A stretch of 64,000 nucleotides of DNA from Ulota crispa (lineage: Eukaryota > Streptophyta > Bryopsida > Orthotrichales > Orthotrichaceae). Positions 12,013-23,144 of the stretch are shown one piece after another. Each line of letters begins with the position of its first letter. Positions within the stretch are counted from its first letter, which is position 1. Both the position numbers and the translations under genes were made by a program. The notes under the pieces are model-generated. The model was not told the origin of the DNA, did not search any database, and saw nothing but the letters and a program-made list of their open reading frames with translations. The stretch spans positions 30,174,358 through 30,238,357 of the forward strand of contig OY987244.1 in the NCBI GenBank assembly GCA_963920765.1. The letters are read 5' to 3'.

Positions 12013-12550
12013 TCCCAAAAATCACTAGAGAATGTACAAACACACATGCACATAGTAGAATCATGATTCTATTTGTACATTAAATGTTCATGTTTTTAGT
12101 AACCCAATAGACTTTGGAAGCTATTTTGGTCCATTAAAGGACTTTTTTTCAAAAAACTTAGAACTAAGAAATGGTAAATGTGTTTTACTTTCACCTCCAA
12201 CATTTTTTTTTGAATTTCAATCTTTTTATCAAAAGTTATGAGTTAAAATCAGAGAAGGTGTTTAGAAATTTTAAATAAATTGTTTATTTCCATCCTTTTG
12301 ATTTTGTTTATAAATTTTCATTGGAATTCACAAATCTCAAAAAGATTGTTGCAAGCAAAGGTTGGATTCATTAATAATTATTATTTAGTGCTACTTTTTT
12401 TGTAAAAAAAATTTTATTTTGTTAAAATAGCCTCCATAGTTTGATAGCTTCAAATAACATGAAATCGTGAAAAGTTACAGAATTAAATCCTTGCAATTAT
12501 AAAATCCAAATTCTATAGACTTTTGAATAGTTTTGGATATTTTTTAAGGG

Positions 12551-12960
12551 CATTAATATGTGAACCACACCCTTTGAACTACTATACCACATCCCGGGGT
12601 AAATTTTAGATTTCTACCATCAAAAATTTGAGTTTGAGAATTTTGAATTCAAATTTGGATTTAGAGACCATGATATTGTCTAGGACCATAAAAAAAGTTG
12701 CAATTCAACAACACCCAATGAAATAGCTTATATTTTTTTACAAACAAAAGTAAAATTAACAATTTTCTCCCTAACTAAACTTTTTCATTGGGTGTTGTTG
12801 AACTGCAACTTTTTTTATGGTTCCAGACAATACCATGGTCTCGAAGTCCAAATTTGAACTCAAAATTTTCAAATTCAACTTTTTGATGGTAGAAATCTAA
12901 AAATTACCCCGTGGTGTGGTATAGTAATTGGAAGGGTGTGGTACACATATCAATTCCCAT
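12551..12960. repeat. Foldback with 175-180-base arms
   Basis: The arms 12551-12725 and 12781-12960 are imperfect inverted copies (gtgaaccacaccct, agatttctaccatcaaaaa, caacaacacccaatgaaa) around a 55-base loop. A block of the arm (atttggatttagagacc) also occurs in the element at 20512-20769. Transcription would give a long hairpin. Confidence 0.75.
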
Positions 12961-13924
12961 CTTTTAAAGCTTACAAAAATATTTTATAAGATTGTTTTTT
13001 TTTAAATTCATTTGGTTAGTAGTAGAAGGAAAAATACTAAAAATGCCCTTTAAGTCTTTCAAAATATCAAGTTTATGCCGAAAATATTTGAAACATAAAA
13101 AATATTCTTTATTTTTAGTAGGAATATCAATTATACTCTTATTATTTTGGAAAAATAATAAAAATGCTCTTCTATTTTGAAATGTTAAATATATCCTTGT
13201 GTTGTTTGAAATGTAAAAATTACCTTTGGTTTCTTGTAAGAATTTGCATTAAACCATACACTTGGTTATCATATAACACAAAGATATAAATAATTTAAAA
13301 TAGTTGAGGAGCATTTTTAATATTTTCCCAATATATTAGAAGCATGGTTGATATTTATACGAAAAGGAAAGATATTTTTGATACTTTTAATCCTTGAGGG
13401 ACATATATGATTTTTTCAAAGAATTGAGGAGCATCTTTTATATTTGTTTGTAAAGAAATTTTGGTATGTAAAACAACACATTGTTGTACTTTTTATATAA
13501 AATTTTGTTGAATTAGTGAAGTTGTGTCCAAAAGTGTCCAGATCAACAGAAAACTATTGATTTTTTTGTTATTATGGTCATGTTTTTACTTGACTTTAAA
13601 GGCTGCTAATTTTAAATCTAACCAAATTGTGAAAAGTAAAGAAAATAAAACCAGTCAATGTACACTCAAACTTCTAAAAGATTCTATTTTTTTGAAAACT
13701 TCTTTTATTTTTGAAAACTTCAAAACATTTTAATGAGGTCCAAAAAGATTCTAGAAAGATTTCAAAAACAAACCTAAACTATTGTAATAGTTTTTTAATT
13801 AAATTTTTTTTTAAAGTATTTTGATGAATTACAAAAAGATTCCTAAAGGACTCTAATTCAAGTCTAAGAGGTTCTATTTCTATAAATATTTTGAAGTACT
13901 TTAACAAATTTCATAAAGATTTTA

Positions 13925-14580
13925 AAAAGATTCTCAAAGATTCCAAAAAGGTTCTTGAAAATTCTCAGAGATTCTCAAAGATTTTTAAAATTTCCAAAAA
14001 GATTCTCAAAAGATTCACAAAGTTTCTTAAAGATTCTTGAAGCTTCTCAAAGCTTCTCGGAAGATTCCAAGAAGATTCTTAAAGGTTTTCAAAAATTCTC
14101 AAAAAAATTCAAAATTCCTAGAACAATTCCAAAGATTCTCAAATATTCCAAACCATTCTCAAAGATTTTCAAGAATTCTCAAAAATTTCTAAAAGATTCT
14201 CAAGAATTCTCAAAGATTCCTAAAAGATTCTCAAAGATTCCAAGAAGATTCTCAAAGATTTCCAAACATTCTCAAACATTTTCAAAGATTCCAAAAAAAC
14301 TTGAAAAGGTTCTCAAAGATTTCCAAAGATTCTCAAAGATTCTCAAAGATTCTCAATTGTCCTCAAACATTCTCAAAGATTCCAAAAAAACTTGAAAACA
14401 TTCCCAAAGATTCCAAAGATTCTCAAGGATTCCTAAAAGATTCTCAAAGATTCCAAGAAGATTATCAAAGATTCTTAAACATTCTTAAAAATCCTAAAAA
14501 GATTCTCAATGATTCCCAAAAGATTTTTAAAAATTCTTAAAAATTCACAAAAAATTCCCAAAAGATTCCAAAATTTCTGT
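13925..14580. repeat. Degenerate satellite, unit about 11-14 bases
   Basis: About 650 bases of variants of ctcaaagattcc / aaaagattctcaaagattcc. It stays open over long distances in plus-strand frames only because the unit lacks stops. A copy of the element's right subterminal sequence (14585-14705) also occurs at about 13455-13570, bracketing the array. Confidence 0.8.
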
Positions 14581-14729
14581 TGATTTAAATAATGGTGTTC
14601 AAATCAATAGAACGTATTTAGTTTTTTATAGAATTATGTTAAATTAGTCAATTTGCGTGCACAAATGCCCAAATCAACAAGAAACTATTAGTTTTCTGTT
14701 ATTTTGGACAGAATTTTCTACTAGTGACT

Positions 14730-15215
14730 GCTCCTTGTTCCATTAATCACATTAGCATCTTCCCATAACTACCAGCCGCATACCCATAAAACCGCCATAT
14801 ACATCTCTTTTAATGTTAGATGACATGACAGTAAAAACGACCACCATGCATTGAACCTACTTATACAATATCTGTCACGAATGTCTGTCATTGACAAAAC
14901 ATTAAATCGCCATTTTTTTCTGATAAACGGGGAAGGGGACAAAATCCAATAGATATGGATCAAAATATAGGTGACGGCGATGGGATACCCACGCGTATGG
15001 GTGCTCCTACCTTACAATCCCTCATGTCCCACATTCGACTTTTCACTTGCCTGCACCCGATAGCGCCTGTTTTTTAGAAGTTTTGAGGAGAACCCTCTCA
15101 CAATTTTTTGCATTTTGCATTTTAACCGTTTGAGAACTCTCTAATTACCGGTTCAATAAATCCCGTTAAAAACCCACTAATTACCGATTCTCCCCAACAT
15201 CGCAACCCAAGAGGA
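14730..15215. other. Intergenic, with a fragment of the AAGGTAGG-type MITE
   Basis: No gene seen. 14951-15021 ends gggtgctcctaccttac and resembles the right terminus of the 46838-47234 element; a left partner was not found. Confidence 0.4.
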
Positions 15216-16025
15216 TCATTGACCGGGGAAGTAGGGTTTGGAGCACCCGGGGAAATCCGTGCGCCCGAACGGCTGCCCGAGGCCCTGCTTGTCCACCACC
15301 ACGATCGATCGCAGCTCGCAATTCCCATACCCACCCTGCAGCTCCTTTCTCACCTTCTCCGACACGTCCTCGCCGAACAATCTCGTGAACTCCCAGATGA
15401 ACCCGCTGTGCGCCACCACAGCAATGCGCTGCTCCGTCTGATTCAGCAACCAGTTCGCAAACACCGCCGCTCGGTACTGCACGTCCTCCTCCCTCTCCCG
15501 CTTGCCCACCTTCCAATGCACGTCCTGGTCGTGCGCCATGTCGGAGAAGTCGATCGCCGGGTACTGCGACTGCAACTCCGACACAGCCCGACGCCGATCG
15601 CAGGGGTGCTCCCCGATGCACTCGCGGCACCATTCCAGGGCCTGGAATTTGGGGCACCCCTCCGCGGAGATTCCTGGGCGTCTGCCCGCGACGTTATCCA
15701 GCATGAGCGCGTTGAATTTGGACTCCGACGGACGCAGCGAGTTCCCCGAGCCGAACACGCCGATCGCGGTCTGGATGGCGCGGGAGAGCGGCGAGCAGAC
15801 GACGAGCAAGGGTTGGATGGAGTTCGTGTCGGCGATGTGCTCGCGGAGGTATAGCGCTTGCTTCCACCCTAGGTCTGTCAATGGCGCGTCGAAGTAGGCT
15901 TCGTCTTCGTATACGTTGGCCGTGGGGAAATCGTCCCGCGCTTTGTTGTGGGTGGCTTGGCCGTGGCGCACCAGGTGGATTATCTTGCACCGGGTCATTG
16001 GGTAAGCTCCGGACGCTTTCGGCAT
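15216..16025 (-). CDS. Histidine phosphatase superfamily, phosphoglycerate-mutase-like protein
   Basis: Uninterrupted 269-residue frame starting at ATG 16025. It carries the RHG signature at residues 17-27 (HLVRHGQATHN), with phospho-acceptor His21, the conserved CSPLSRAIQTA segment (77-87), WCRECIGEHPCDRRR (132-146) and the second catalytic histidine in VVAHSGF (His206). This arrangement, including the HPCDRRR motif, matches the plant phosphoglycerate-mutase-like proteins (the Arabidopsis At5g64460 group), which are about 270-280 residues. True glycolytic mutase activity is not implied; the family includes various phosphatases. The gene is GC-rich against an AT-rich background and has no coding intron. 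Its upstream region is a 200-base direct duplication (16055-16464). Confidence 0.88.
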   Translation of the reverse strand: MPKASGAYPMTRCKIIHLVRHGQATHNKARDDFPTANVYEDEAYFDAPLTDLGWKQALYLREHIADTNSIQPLLVVCSPLSRAIQTAIGVFGSGNSLRPSESKFNALMLDNVAGRRPGISAEGCPKFQALEWCRECIGEHPCDRRRAVSELQSQYPAIDFSDMAHDQDVHWKVGKREREEDVQYRAAVFANWLLNQTEQRIAVVAHSGFIWEFTRLFGEDVSEKVRKELQGGYGNCELRSIVVVDKQGLGQPFGRTDFPGCSKPYFPGQ

Positions 16026-16142
16026 TTTGATATGTTTGTGTTGCCGACAGAATCGTTACTCATTTACACTCTCAAACATCAGTCATGCAATGATGATCGT
16101 AACACCGGAGGTTTGAAAACTTTCCAAACCTTCGTTCGTGGG

Positions 16143-16157
16143 AAACCCTAACCCTAA
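16143..16157 (-). promoter_or_regulatory. Telo-box, copy 1
   Basis: AAACCCTAACCCTAA on the plus strand, in the duplicated region upstream of the PGM-like gene. Telo-boxes occur near start sites of many plant housekeeping genes. Confidence 0.5.
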
Positions 16158-16345
16158 TTCAAACATTCTTGCGCAAAAGCATAATATTTTGAAGTTGTAG
16201 TATGAATATGTAACCTTTTATGAAACCACTTACCTGCACCGTACATGCAACTGTTACCCACTTATACTCTCAAACATGACTCATGCAATGAAAACTTTAC
16301 TGTTTCGATCGAGGTTTGAAAACTTTGCAAACCTTCGTTCGTGGG

Positions 16346-16360
16346 AAACCCTAACCCTAA
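16346..16360 (-). promoter_or_regulatory. Telo-box, copy 2
   Basis: The same 15 bases as at 16143-16157, conserved in the second copy of the duplication. Confidence 0.5.
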
Positions 16361-16464
16361 TTCAAACATCCTTGCGCAACAGTATCATGTTTGAAAATGA
16401 ATTGAAGTTGTAGTATTAGTATGTAATGTTTTATGATACCACTTACCTGCATCGTAGATGCAAC

Positions 16465-17186
16465 GTCTTTCGACTCCTGCGCCGCATTTCGATTCATTTT
16501 GCACGAGCTAAGAATAGATTTCGACTCTGTTTTTTCCAATGCCAATATCTATTCGAAGCGAAGGGGTGGCACTACGAATGCATTTGATACGGTTTTATGA
16601 TGTTTATACTTTCACACCTGTTCGATACGACACTCTGTTTAATCAGAAAACGTTATTTATCATGTTAAAAGTCTTCAACATATAATCACATATGCTGCCA
16701 CCTCATGGTTTAACATACATGTCCGGCTGCCAACTGTTCCCCACAGTAGATGACGAATCCACTGAAGCGATGACGAGATCGGTTCGCAACGTTGGCAGGC
16801 TCATCTGTAAGCTGCTGGTGTAAAACGTAGAAAACCGAACATTGTGAGCAAGGCACGCAACGGACTCGTGAGTCGTGACACCAATCCATGCGCATTACAT
16901 CACATGCACTGCGACAAAGCCCCGACGTTGATTTGACATTCTCAATCTCGACCGAAATTTGTCTCGATATAAATCTGTGGACAATATGTCCAAAAGAATA
17001 GTTAGTTACATGATATACATTCGTCACCACCTCTACCCGACGCGGACTCGGGGCCAGGGGATTTATAACACCGAGTTACTTCGTGATTCCAGCTCTCTCC
17101 ATCCCTGCCTAGCTCGCGGAAGAATCTCTCTACCTTTTTGTACACTTGCTCGCTCCTGTGCTTTCCCGTGTGCTCTATGCTCTAAT
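16465..17186. other. Intergenic, PAL downstream region
   Basis: No further gene is supported. The first part lies upstream of the PGM-like gene; the part next to 17187 is the expected 3' UTR of PAL. Confidence 0.4.
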
Positions 17187-19379
17187 CTACACGGGAAACG
17201 GGCCGGGGGCTCCGTTCCATCCTTGCACGCACTGCAGAAGAGGTTTGATCAAGTGCCCATCCGACATGGCTTCGAACACCTTCTGAATCTCCGTCCCGGG
17301 TGACACTGTCCGCAGTCCGGACAACAATTGCGTTCCCAGCTCCTCCCTCACGAACTTGTACAACGGGTACGTCCTGCACTCCTCGATCCTGTTCGCCACC
17401 GCCGACGACCCCTTGTTGTCGTATGCTTCGCGCACCAAGGGCACCACGGTGCGTAATCTCTCCTGCACTTCTGCTTCGAACACAGGAATCTGCTCGAACA
17501 CAACACTGGATGCGTCCTTGTGCAGCTTGAGGGCGTGGCTGACAAGCACTGCTCGCAACTTCTCCATCAGAGGGTATGTCTCGGAGGCAGCGTCATCGAT
17601 GTAAGTGAACACTGGCTGGCGCTCCACCACTAGCAATAGATCCTTCTCACAGAATCGGGAGGGTAGAAGAGCACCATCCTTGCCCATGAACAACGTCTTC
17701 TTTGCCACTTGCGCTACTACCTGCTTCACTGCTGTTTGCATGGTCTCCTCCACATGGCGTAAGTCAATCGCCTGGCACAGCCCTACCAAGAATGTGGAGC
17801 TCATCAGCTTCAGAATCTCCACCGCCTCCTCCGTCTTGCGCGCGGACACCAGGCCCAGCGAGTTCACGTCCTGGTTGTGCTGCTCCGCGCTCTGCACGTG
17901 CGTGGTGACGGGGTTGGCCAGGTAGTTCAGCTCCGACAAGTACGACGCCATGGCGATCTCGGCACCCTTCATGCCGTAGTCCAGGCTCGGGTTGGGGCCG
18001 CCACTCAGGTTCGATGGCAGCCCGTTATTGTAATAATCGTTCACCAGCTCGGAGAACTGCGCGAACATCAGCTTGCCGATAGCGGCCACGGCCAAGCGCA
18101 TGTTGTCCATGGACACACCAATGGGCGTACCCTGAAAGTTGCCCCCATGCAGTGCGATGCCTCTGGCGGCGTCGATGATGGGGTTGTCGTTCACGGAGTT
18201 AATCTCACGCTCAATGGAGTGCGTGGCTGCGCGGATGACCTCCACCTGAGGACCCAACCATTGCGGAGACGTCCTGAGCGCGTACCGATCCTGCTTCGGC
18301 TTCTTCAGCGGATCTGTCTCGTTCAGCTTAGCAGCGGCCTTCATGAAGTCACTGCCTTCCAGCAACCACTCCATCACAGCGGCTGCCTCCATCTGGCCCG
18401 GATGGTGCTTCAGCTTGTGCGTCAGGGGATCAGCAAACTCTGGCTTCCCTTGCATCACTTCGCAGAACAACGCTGACAATACCTCCGCAAGGAGAGCCAA
18501 GAGATTGGTGTCGAAGCACACGGTGGACGCCAGAGCGGATCCCACTGCGGTGCCGTTCACTAGCGCCAATCCTTCCTTGGGCTGCAGCTCAAACGGCTTC
18601 TCCACGCCTGCCATCCGAAGTCCTTCCAGCGCTGACACCTCGCGGCCATCTTCGGTGATAGCCCTGGAATTGGGTCTGGCCGTGAGAAGCCCAGCAATAT
18701 AAGACAGGGGAACCAAGTCTCCAGAGGCCGTCACGGTGCCCCTCAACGGCAATTTTGGGGTGACGTGAGCATTCAGGAGCTTCTCCATAGCCTCCAGAAT
18801 CTCCCACCGGATGCCGGAGTATCCCTGCATCAAGGTGTTGGTGCGCACCAGCATGGCAGCCCTGGTGGTCTCAGCAGGCAAGCTGTGGCCCTTCACGAGC
18901 ACGCCGGCGTTCAGGAAGCGAATGAGCTCGCGCTGAAGCTCCACGCCCTGCTGCGTGCGGCGATGGGAGGTGGCACCGAATCCCGTCGTGACACCGTAGA
19001 TGTCACCACCGTTCATAATCTTGTTGAGCACCCAGTTAGAAGACTCATCCACGCGAGCCTTAGCGTTGGCAGCGTCCAGCACGATTTGCACTTCGGGTCT
19101 TCGAGCAACGGCGGTCACCTGACCCACCGTGAGGTTCACGCCCTCAATAGCCACCTCCGCCGAGTCGAAGTACGTGGCCACCATCTGCTTAATCTCGTCC
19201 AAATGATTCCCTTGCAACTTGGCCGCCGTCTTGACCCAGTTGAGAGGATCCGTTGTGGAGGTCGCAACAGATTGCTGGAATGCGCCAGTGCAGTCCACCA
19301 CATGATCTGAAGTTCTCTGCTTCTTCAAGTAAAGCTCGGTTCTGTCCTCCATTGTCGACATAACTGCTGGTGGCGCCAT
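17187..19379 (-). CDS. PAL: Phenylalanine ammonia-lyase, intronless
   Basis: A single open frame of 730 residues from ATG 19379 to TAG 17187, the usual full length for plant PAL. The enzyme deaminates L-phenylalanine to trans-cinnamate, the entry step of phenylpropanoid metabolism, as a cytosolic homotetramer. The catalytic MIO cofactor forms from Ala218-Ser219-Gly220 in [17 protein letters not shown] (codons at 18720-18728). The active-site loop [11 protein letters not shown] (128-138, Tyr128) and the Asn-rich VNDNPIID motif are present, and the C-terminus ends GPFPV after the shielding domain. Most seed-plant PAL genes have one intron; none is needed here. The gene is markedly GC-rich compared with its surroundings, which also leaves long antisense open frames. 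The 5' flank holds two MITEs (20182-20450 and 20512-20769). A weak TATA-like TTTATATC lies near 19600. Confidence 0.97.
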   Translation of the reverse strand: MAPPAVMSTMEDRTELYLKKQRTSDHVVDCTGAFQQSVATSTTDPLNWVKTAAKLQGNHLDEIKQMVATYFDSAEVAIEGVNLTVGQVTAVARRPEVQIVLDAANAKARVDESSNWVLNKIMNGGDIYGVTTGFGATSHRRTQQGVELQRELIRFLNAGVLVKGHSLPAETTRAAMLVRTNTLMQGYSGIRWEILEAMEKLLNAHVTPKLPLRGTVTASGDLVPLSYIAGLLTARPNSRAITEDGREVSALEGLRMAGVEKPFELQPKEGLALVNGTAVGSALASTVCFDTNLLALLAEVLSALFCEVMQGKPEFADPLTHKLKHHPGQMEAAAVMEWLLEGSDFMKAAAKLNETDPLKKPKQDRYALRTSPQWLGPQVEVIRAATHSIEREINSVNDNPIIDAARGIALHGGNFQGTPIGVSMDNMRLAVAAIGKLMFAQFSELVNDYYNNGLPSNLSGGPNPSLDYGMKGAEIAMASYLSELNYLANPVTTHVQSAEQHNQDVNSLGLVSARKTEEAVEILKLMSSTFLVGLCQAIDLRHVEETMQTAVKQVVAQVAKKTLFMGKDGALLPSRFCEKDLLLVVERQPVFTYIDDAASETYPLMEKLRAVLVSHALKLHKDASSVVFEQIPVFEAEVQERLRTVVPLVREAYDNKGSSAVANRIEECRTYPLYKFVREELGTQLLSGLRTVSPGTEIQKVFEAMSDGHLIKPLLQCVQGWNGAPGPFPV

Positions 19380-20181
19380 TTGAATTTCTGCTAATGCAAT
19401 GAGCTAATATCCTGTCAGCGAATTCCTGATATCGGGAGATCAACAACTAAGCAGACTTCGAACTGCTCTTGCAATGCTGCTCACTGTGTTCGACGCTGAT
19501 GATTCTAAGAGATCTCACGTTGCAACTAGAGATGGTTCTGTACTTCAAAGACTGTATACGAAGTTCAGTTTGTACACAACTGGTGAGAGTCAGATATAAA
19601 CTGGTTGCAGATGAATTGCTGCGAGGCACACTGACTGAATGTTGCTCGACCTGAGATGATTGATGTCGAGTGAGGAGGGCAGTGGCATTTGTATGAAACC
19701 ACGAGGGTGCCAGTGCCACCCTGGGGAGTGTGGGCGTGGGCGTTGTCGTCGTCATGGGGAATGTTTTGACTGGCAGCGAGGCACTGTAGACTGTAGAGGC
19801 TCGCTGCAGTCCACGACAAGGTGGACGAGACTGGGATGAGGGTTGATAAAGCGCTGAAAGGAGACGCATGCGACGGGGTGAGACGAGGAGGAGGGTTGAA
19901 AGTGCCGCGGAAAGGCTGAGAGGCGCGACGGCAGTCTAGGGGAGGACGAGACGTCGAGACGCGTCGCCCGCGTGGCTGCCAAGTCTGCATAACTTTATTT
20001 TGTGGATTCTCCCCCTGGGAAAGGACCTGTGGAACGGGAGCCAGCAGCTTTGTCAATAACTTACTTGACTGGGGCTGACTCCTGCGTCACGACTTGCGAT
20101 TGACCGTGGCTGTCGTCGCATCACTCGCGTGTCGTGTCGTGGGACTTTTGTGGACGTGGGCTGGCGAAGCTGTCGGGAAGA

Positions 20182-20450
20182 CAATATATCCCCCTGCGAG
20201 TGCCATGCGCCATCTTTCTCGATATGGGACCAGGGTCCAAACAGGGGTAAGAGTAATAATTTATCAATCATAAATTTTTTGAAAGTTTTTGAAATAAAAT
20301 AGGGTCCCTGAATCCAAATTTGCATTCAAAATTTTAAAATTCAATCTTTAGATAGTAAAACTCTGATATCTTAGAATTTTTGAGATGTGAAAAAGCTCCT
20401 TGGCCCCACCCCACAAAAGGTGGCGCATGGCACTCGCAAGGGATATATTG
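20182..20450. mobile_element. MITE with 35-base inverted termini, upstream of PAL
   Basis: Terminal repeats at 20182-20217 and 20415-20450: caatatatcccc followed by tgcgagtgccatgcgcca on the left, its near complement on the right. No clear target duplication. Confidence 0.7.
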
Positions 20451-20511
20451 ATTTCCAAGCTGTTGTGGGGTTCTTGCCAATCACCTAGGGAAATCAGCTC
20501 ATATTATTGCA

Positions 20512-20769
20512 CATACATTGATGTGGGGCCAGGGTGGAAAAGCAATGTTTTTTTCATCCGTCAAAAAATGTGAGAGTTTAGATATTTACCATGGGGAGAT
20601 TGAATTTGAAAATTTGGAATTCATATTTGGATTTAGAGACCTTGCTTTAGTCTAGAACCCTGGAGTAGGATACAATTGAACGACAAAAAAATAGGGGGTA
20701 AATTCTTATTATTATCCTTGTTGGAGAAGATAGCTGTGCTTTTCCGCCGTGACCCCACATCAACGTATA
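20512..20769. mobile_element. MITE with 30-base inverted termini, upstream of PAL
   Basis: Left terminus around tgatgtggggccagggtgga, right terminus around ccgtgaccccacatcaacg, near-perfect inverse. The interior shares atttggatttagagacc with the foldback at 12551-12960. Confidence 0.7.
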
Positions 20770-20869
20770 AGTAGTAAACTGAGCCATGGAAATCATGGAT
20801 AGTTCTGTCCGTTTGTCCTGGTTGAATGGGTGTGGGGAATTTTCGCCATCTTTTTTTTCTTTTTCTTTT

Positions 20870-21110
20870 TTCATTTTACTAGGGCAAGAGCGACCTGCAC
20901 CCAACAATGCAAGCAAGTAAGGAAAATATGGACAAAGTTGGATAGAATAGTGGACATGTGGATGTTCATCCTTAAACTATATTAAAATTAACAAACTTCA
21001 TTCAAAATATGGCAAATTTGGTGTAGGCTTGGGGAAGGATTTGGCAATTTCATTCGTTTTTCCACCGTGTTTTTTCAGTGTTACTGTGGCCAGTGACCAT
21101 ATGAAAAGAA
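20870..21110. repeat. Dispersed repeat, family of 37486-37765
   Basis: Shares blocks with 37486-37765 (gcaagtaaggaaaat, ttggatagaa, tggggaagga, cagtgttac). Related inverted copies lie at 35762-36090 and 57232-57495. Confidence 0.5.
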
Positions 21111-21362
21111 CCTTGGTCGTCATGACCAGTTATTATCCAAATTTGTCTCATGTGGCCTACTTTGTAAACGAATGTATTTCCTTCAACCGAGTCTTCGGAG
21201 CGATTTCCCCCAAATGCAGCGTCATCCAGGTTGTGGTTCTTGTGCTGTTATATTTTAAATGGAGCCTGAAAGTGCGCCTGTTTCAACGCTTGCTACGTGA
21301 ACAAGGCTAGTTCTTTTTTGAGGACTGGATGAACATGTGATGCCCCTCCCAAGCATCTCAAA

Positions 21363-21812
21363 GGCCACTTCACACTATGGCCAAAGGTCAAGAGGTTGTC
21401 GGTTTCCACCAATGAGGCTGTAAAAAATCAAGGGTTTGGACCTCTTGGTTTTTCACACTAGAGGTCATCTTTCAAATGTTTATATGGTAGTACTTTATCA
21501 TCCAAAGTGACAGCTTCTCAAGAAAAGTTTGGGTCAAGCAAACATGGAGACCCAAACTGTAATTCAGAAGCCATCATTATTTTTTCCATAAAATAACCAA
21601 AAGTCAACAAGATCTTGATCATTAGATTTGAAAGACTTAATAAATGTTATGACTTTGGACTTTGGACTTTAGAGACTTCACACTAAGGACATCCAAAGGT
21701 GTCAAAAAAATATTTCATTACCTATTTTCCACTCATTTGTTTGGCCTCCCAACAAAGTTAGGTCACTCAATCCTAGAGCTTGTTGACTTGGTTGGCCATA
21801 GTGTGAAGCGGC
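21363..21812. mobile_element. MITE with TTCACACTATGGCC termini
   Basis: Left GGCCACTTCACACTATGGCC, right GGCCATAGTGTGAAGCGGCC. Its right end is followed by a 55-base tandem duplication (about 21790-21897) that repeats the terminus and the ttatagtagatggcgtgat segment. Related to the two intronic MITEs in CRR7. Confidence 0.65.
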
Positions 21813-22222
21813 CCTAAGCCAAGACATTATAGTAGATGGCGTGATTGGCCATAGTGTGAAGCGGCCCTAAGTCAAAGCATTATAGTAGATGGCGTGATCA
21901 GTGAAAAGGTGGACACAAAGTTGACCCTATCCATTTTTTCCTACCTAAAGGCATGAGGCATCTAGGGGGAGGTGTTGCTCGTCGCCTCGTCCTAGTGAAC
22001 AACAGAAATGCTTGGGTAGAGGAACCTTTTAATTTCATGGTATGGGGCAATAAGTGGCTGTGATCGGAGCTGGGATTTTTCTTGGGTATAAGCTATGCCA
22101 ATATTTTTTGATTTCCGTAAAAATTCACTAGGAATTCTGCATGATCAGAGCAACGGATATTGTCTTAGTTTGTGAGAGCTTTGTTTATCCTCGTTGGTTG
22201 AGAGGAATGGTAGGTGGCTGAC

Positions 22223-23144
22223 TTAACCCCTAAAGGACCAAGCAAAGTTTTTACCAAAAACTCTTCAAAACTGTCATTTTTAGATATCAACCAAATTTGA
22301 AAACAAAAACATTTTAAAGCATATTTGACTGTAGGATCTTGTAGAAGAATAGTTTTAGAAGATGTGGAAAAAATTTCAGAGTTTTCCACCGAGTGGATTG
22401 GAAGTTAGGATGATTTGAATGTTCAAAAACGTCTTGTGAAAAACCAAGTAGCTACCCTTCAGAAGATGAAATTCCTAAGGAAAAAAGGCCATGTGGGTGG
22501 TGCTTCTCTAAATTCCTTATTCCACCCAAGTAAAGTACATGTCAAAAAAGTTTCAAATCATTTGGAGTTGTATAATATATGGAAAAAAATTAGTAAGTAA
22601 AAAGAAGTAAAGAATGATTCAAAACACTAAATTGTTAAGAATTTAATTATGGAAATGAAAATTGCCAATCTCAATGGTCATAATGTTGTCATAAACAATA
22701 TTCATCCTTTGGTTTTGTTTTTTTTCCAAAATGTTGAAAATTGAGTAAAATAAAGGACTTCAAAGTTTATTTTGGAGTAGAGAATCCATAACTGCCCGCA
22801 AACAAAAAATCCTCATAACTTTCATCTCGTTAATCCAAATGGAATGATTCAAAGCTTCCTACATTCACATGAATCTCTCAAACCGATTTAAAAATTTTGT
22901 TTTTGAAAAAAGTGATTTTTAAAAATCTGCCTAGGCTGCCCCTCAAATGGAAAAAACAACATATTAGGCCATAACTTTTTACTCATAATTCCAAAATGTC
23001 ATGAAATTTAGTGCTTATGAAAGATAAACCTTGTCCCCACATTCTATTAAAATTTCAGCCTAAAATATGAAAAGCTCCAATCACAAGTACCTGCCCGGAA
23101 TCGCTATGTTTCTAAAAAATAGAGTCTGGTCCTTTAGGGGTTAA
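22223..23144 (+). mobile_element. Long TTAA-bounded element (piggyBac-like), copy B
   Basis: TTAA at both ends (22223-22226, 23141-23144) with inverted termini CCCCTAAAGGACCA and TGGTCCTTTAGGGG, essentially perfect. 922 bases, no transposase. The interior aligns with copies E, F and J (shared agtaagtaaaaagaagta, aattgagtaaaataaaggac). Confidence 0.75.

Larger units (their letters stand above)
11645..14726. mobile_element. Non-autonomous CACTA (CMC/EnSpm) element
   Basis: Begins CACTAGTAGAAAAC at 11645 and ends GAATTTTCTACTAGTG at 14726, so the first 11 or so bases form terminal inverted repeats with the canonical CACTA end. Both sides are flanked by the 3-base direct repeat ACT (11642-11644 and 14727-14729), the target duplication length expected for this superfamily. 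Subterminal regions carry many copies of a CTGTTGATTT motif (11670-11830; inverted AAATCAACA forms near 14600-14710), resembling transposase-binding subterminal repeats. No transposase domain is visible. The 3.08-kb interior holds a SINE-like unit, a foldback and a satellite. Confidence 0.8.
16055..16464. repeat. Tandem 200-base duplication upstream of the PGM-like gene
   Basis: Two direct copies, 16055-16252 and 16253-16464, share most bases (ctcaaacat, gtcatgcaatg, aaaccttcgttcgtgggaaa, cacttacctgca). Each copy contains a telo-box and, on the minus strand, a consensus 5' splice site CAG/GTAAGT (GT at 16232-16233 and 16445-16446). A minus-strand open frame 16545-16357 reads into the second donor, so a spliced leader exon is possible but no matching acceptor was identified. 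Confidence 0.8.

Noticed and set aside
13955-14540. 146- and 79-codon frames rich in KxSQRFSKI
   Set aside because: Produced by a stop-free short satellite, not by a gene.
15219-15897. Plus-strand frames of 211 and 131 codons opposite the PGM-like gene
   Set aside because: Antisense to a clearly identified conserved gene; composition reflects its GC-rich third positions.
17877-19310. Long plus-strand frames (199 and 181 codons) opposite PAL
   Set aside because: They are antisense shadows of the GC-rich PAL coding sequence and show no family resemblance.
19189-19446. Upstream ORF overlapping the PAL start
   Set aside because: Its first codon is TTG, not ATG, so there is no evidence that it is translated.
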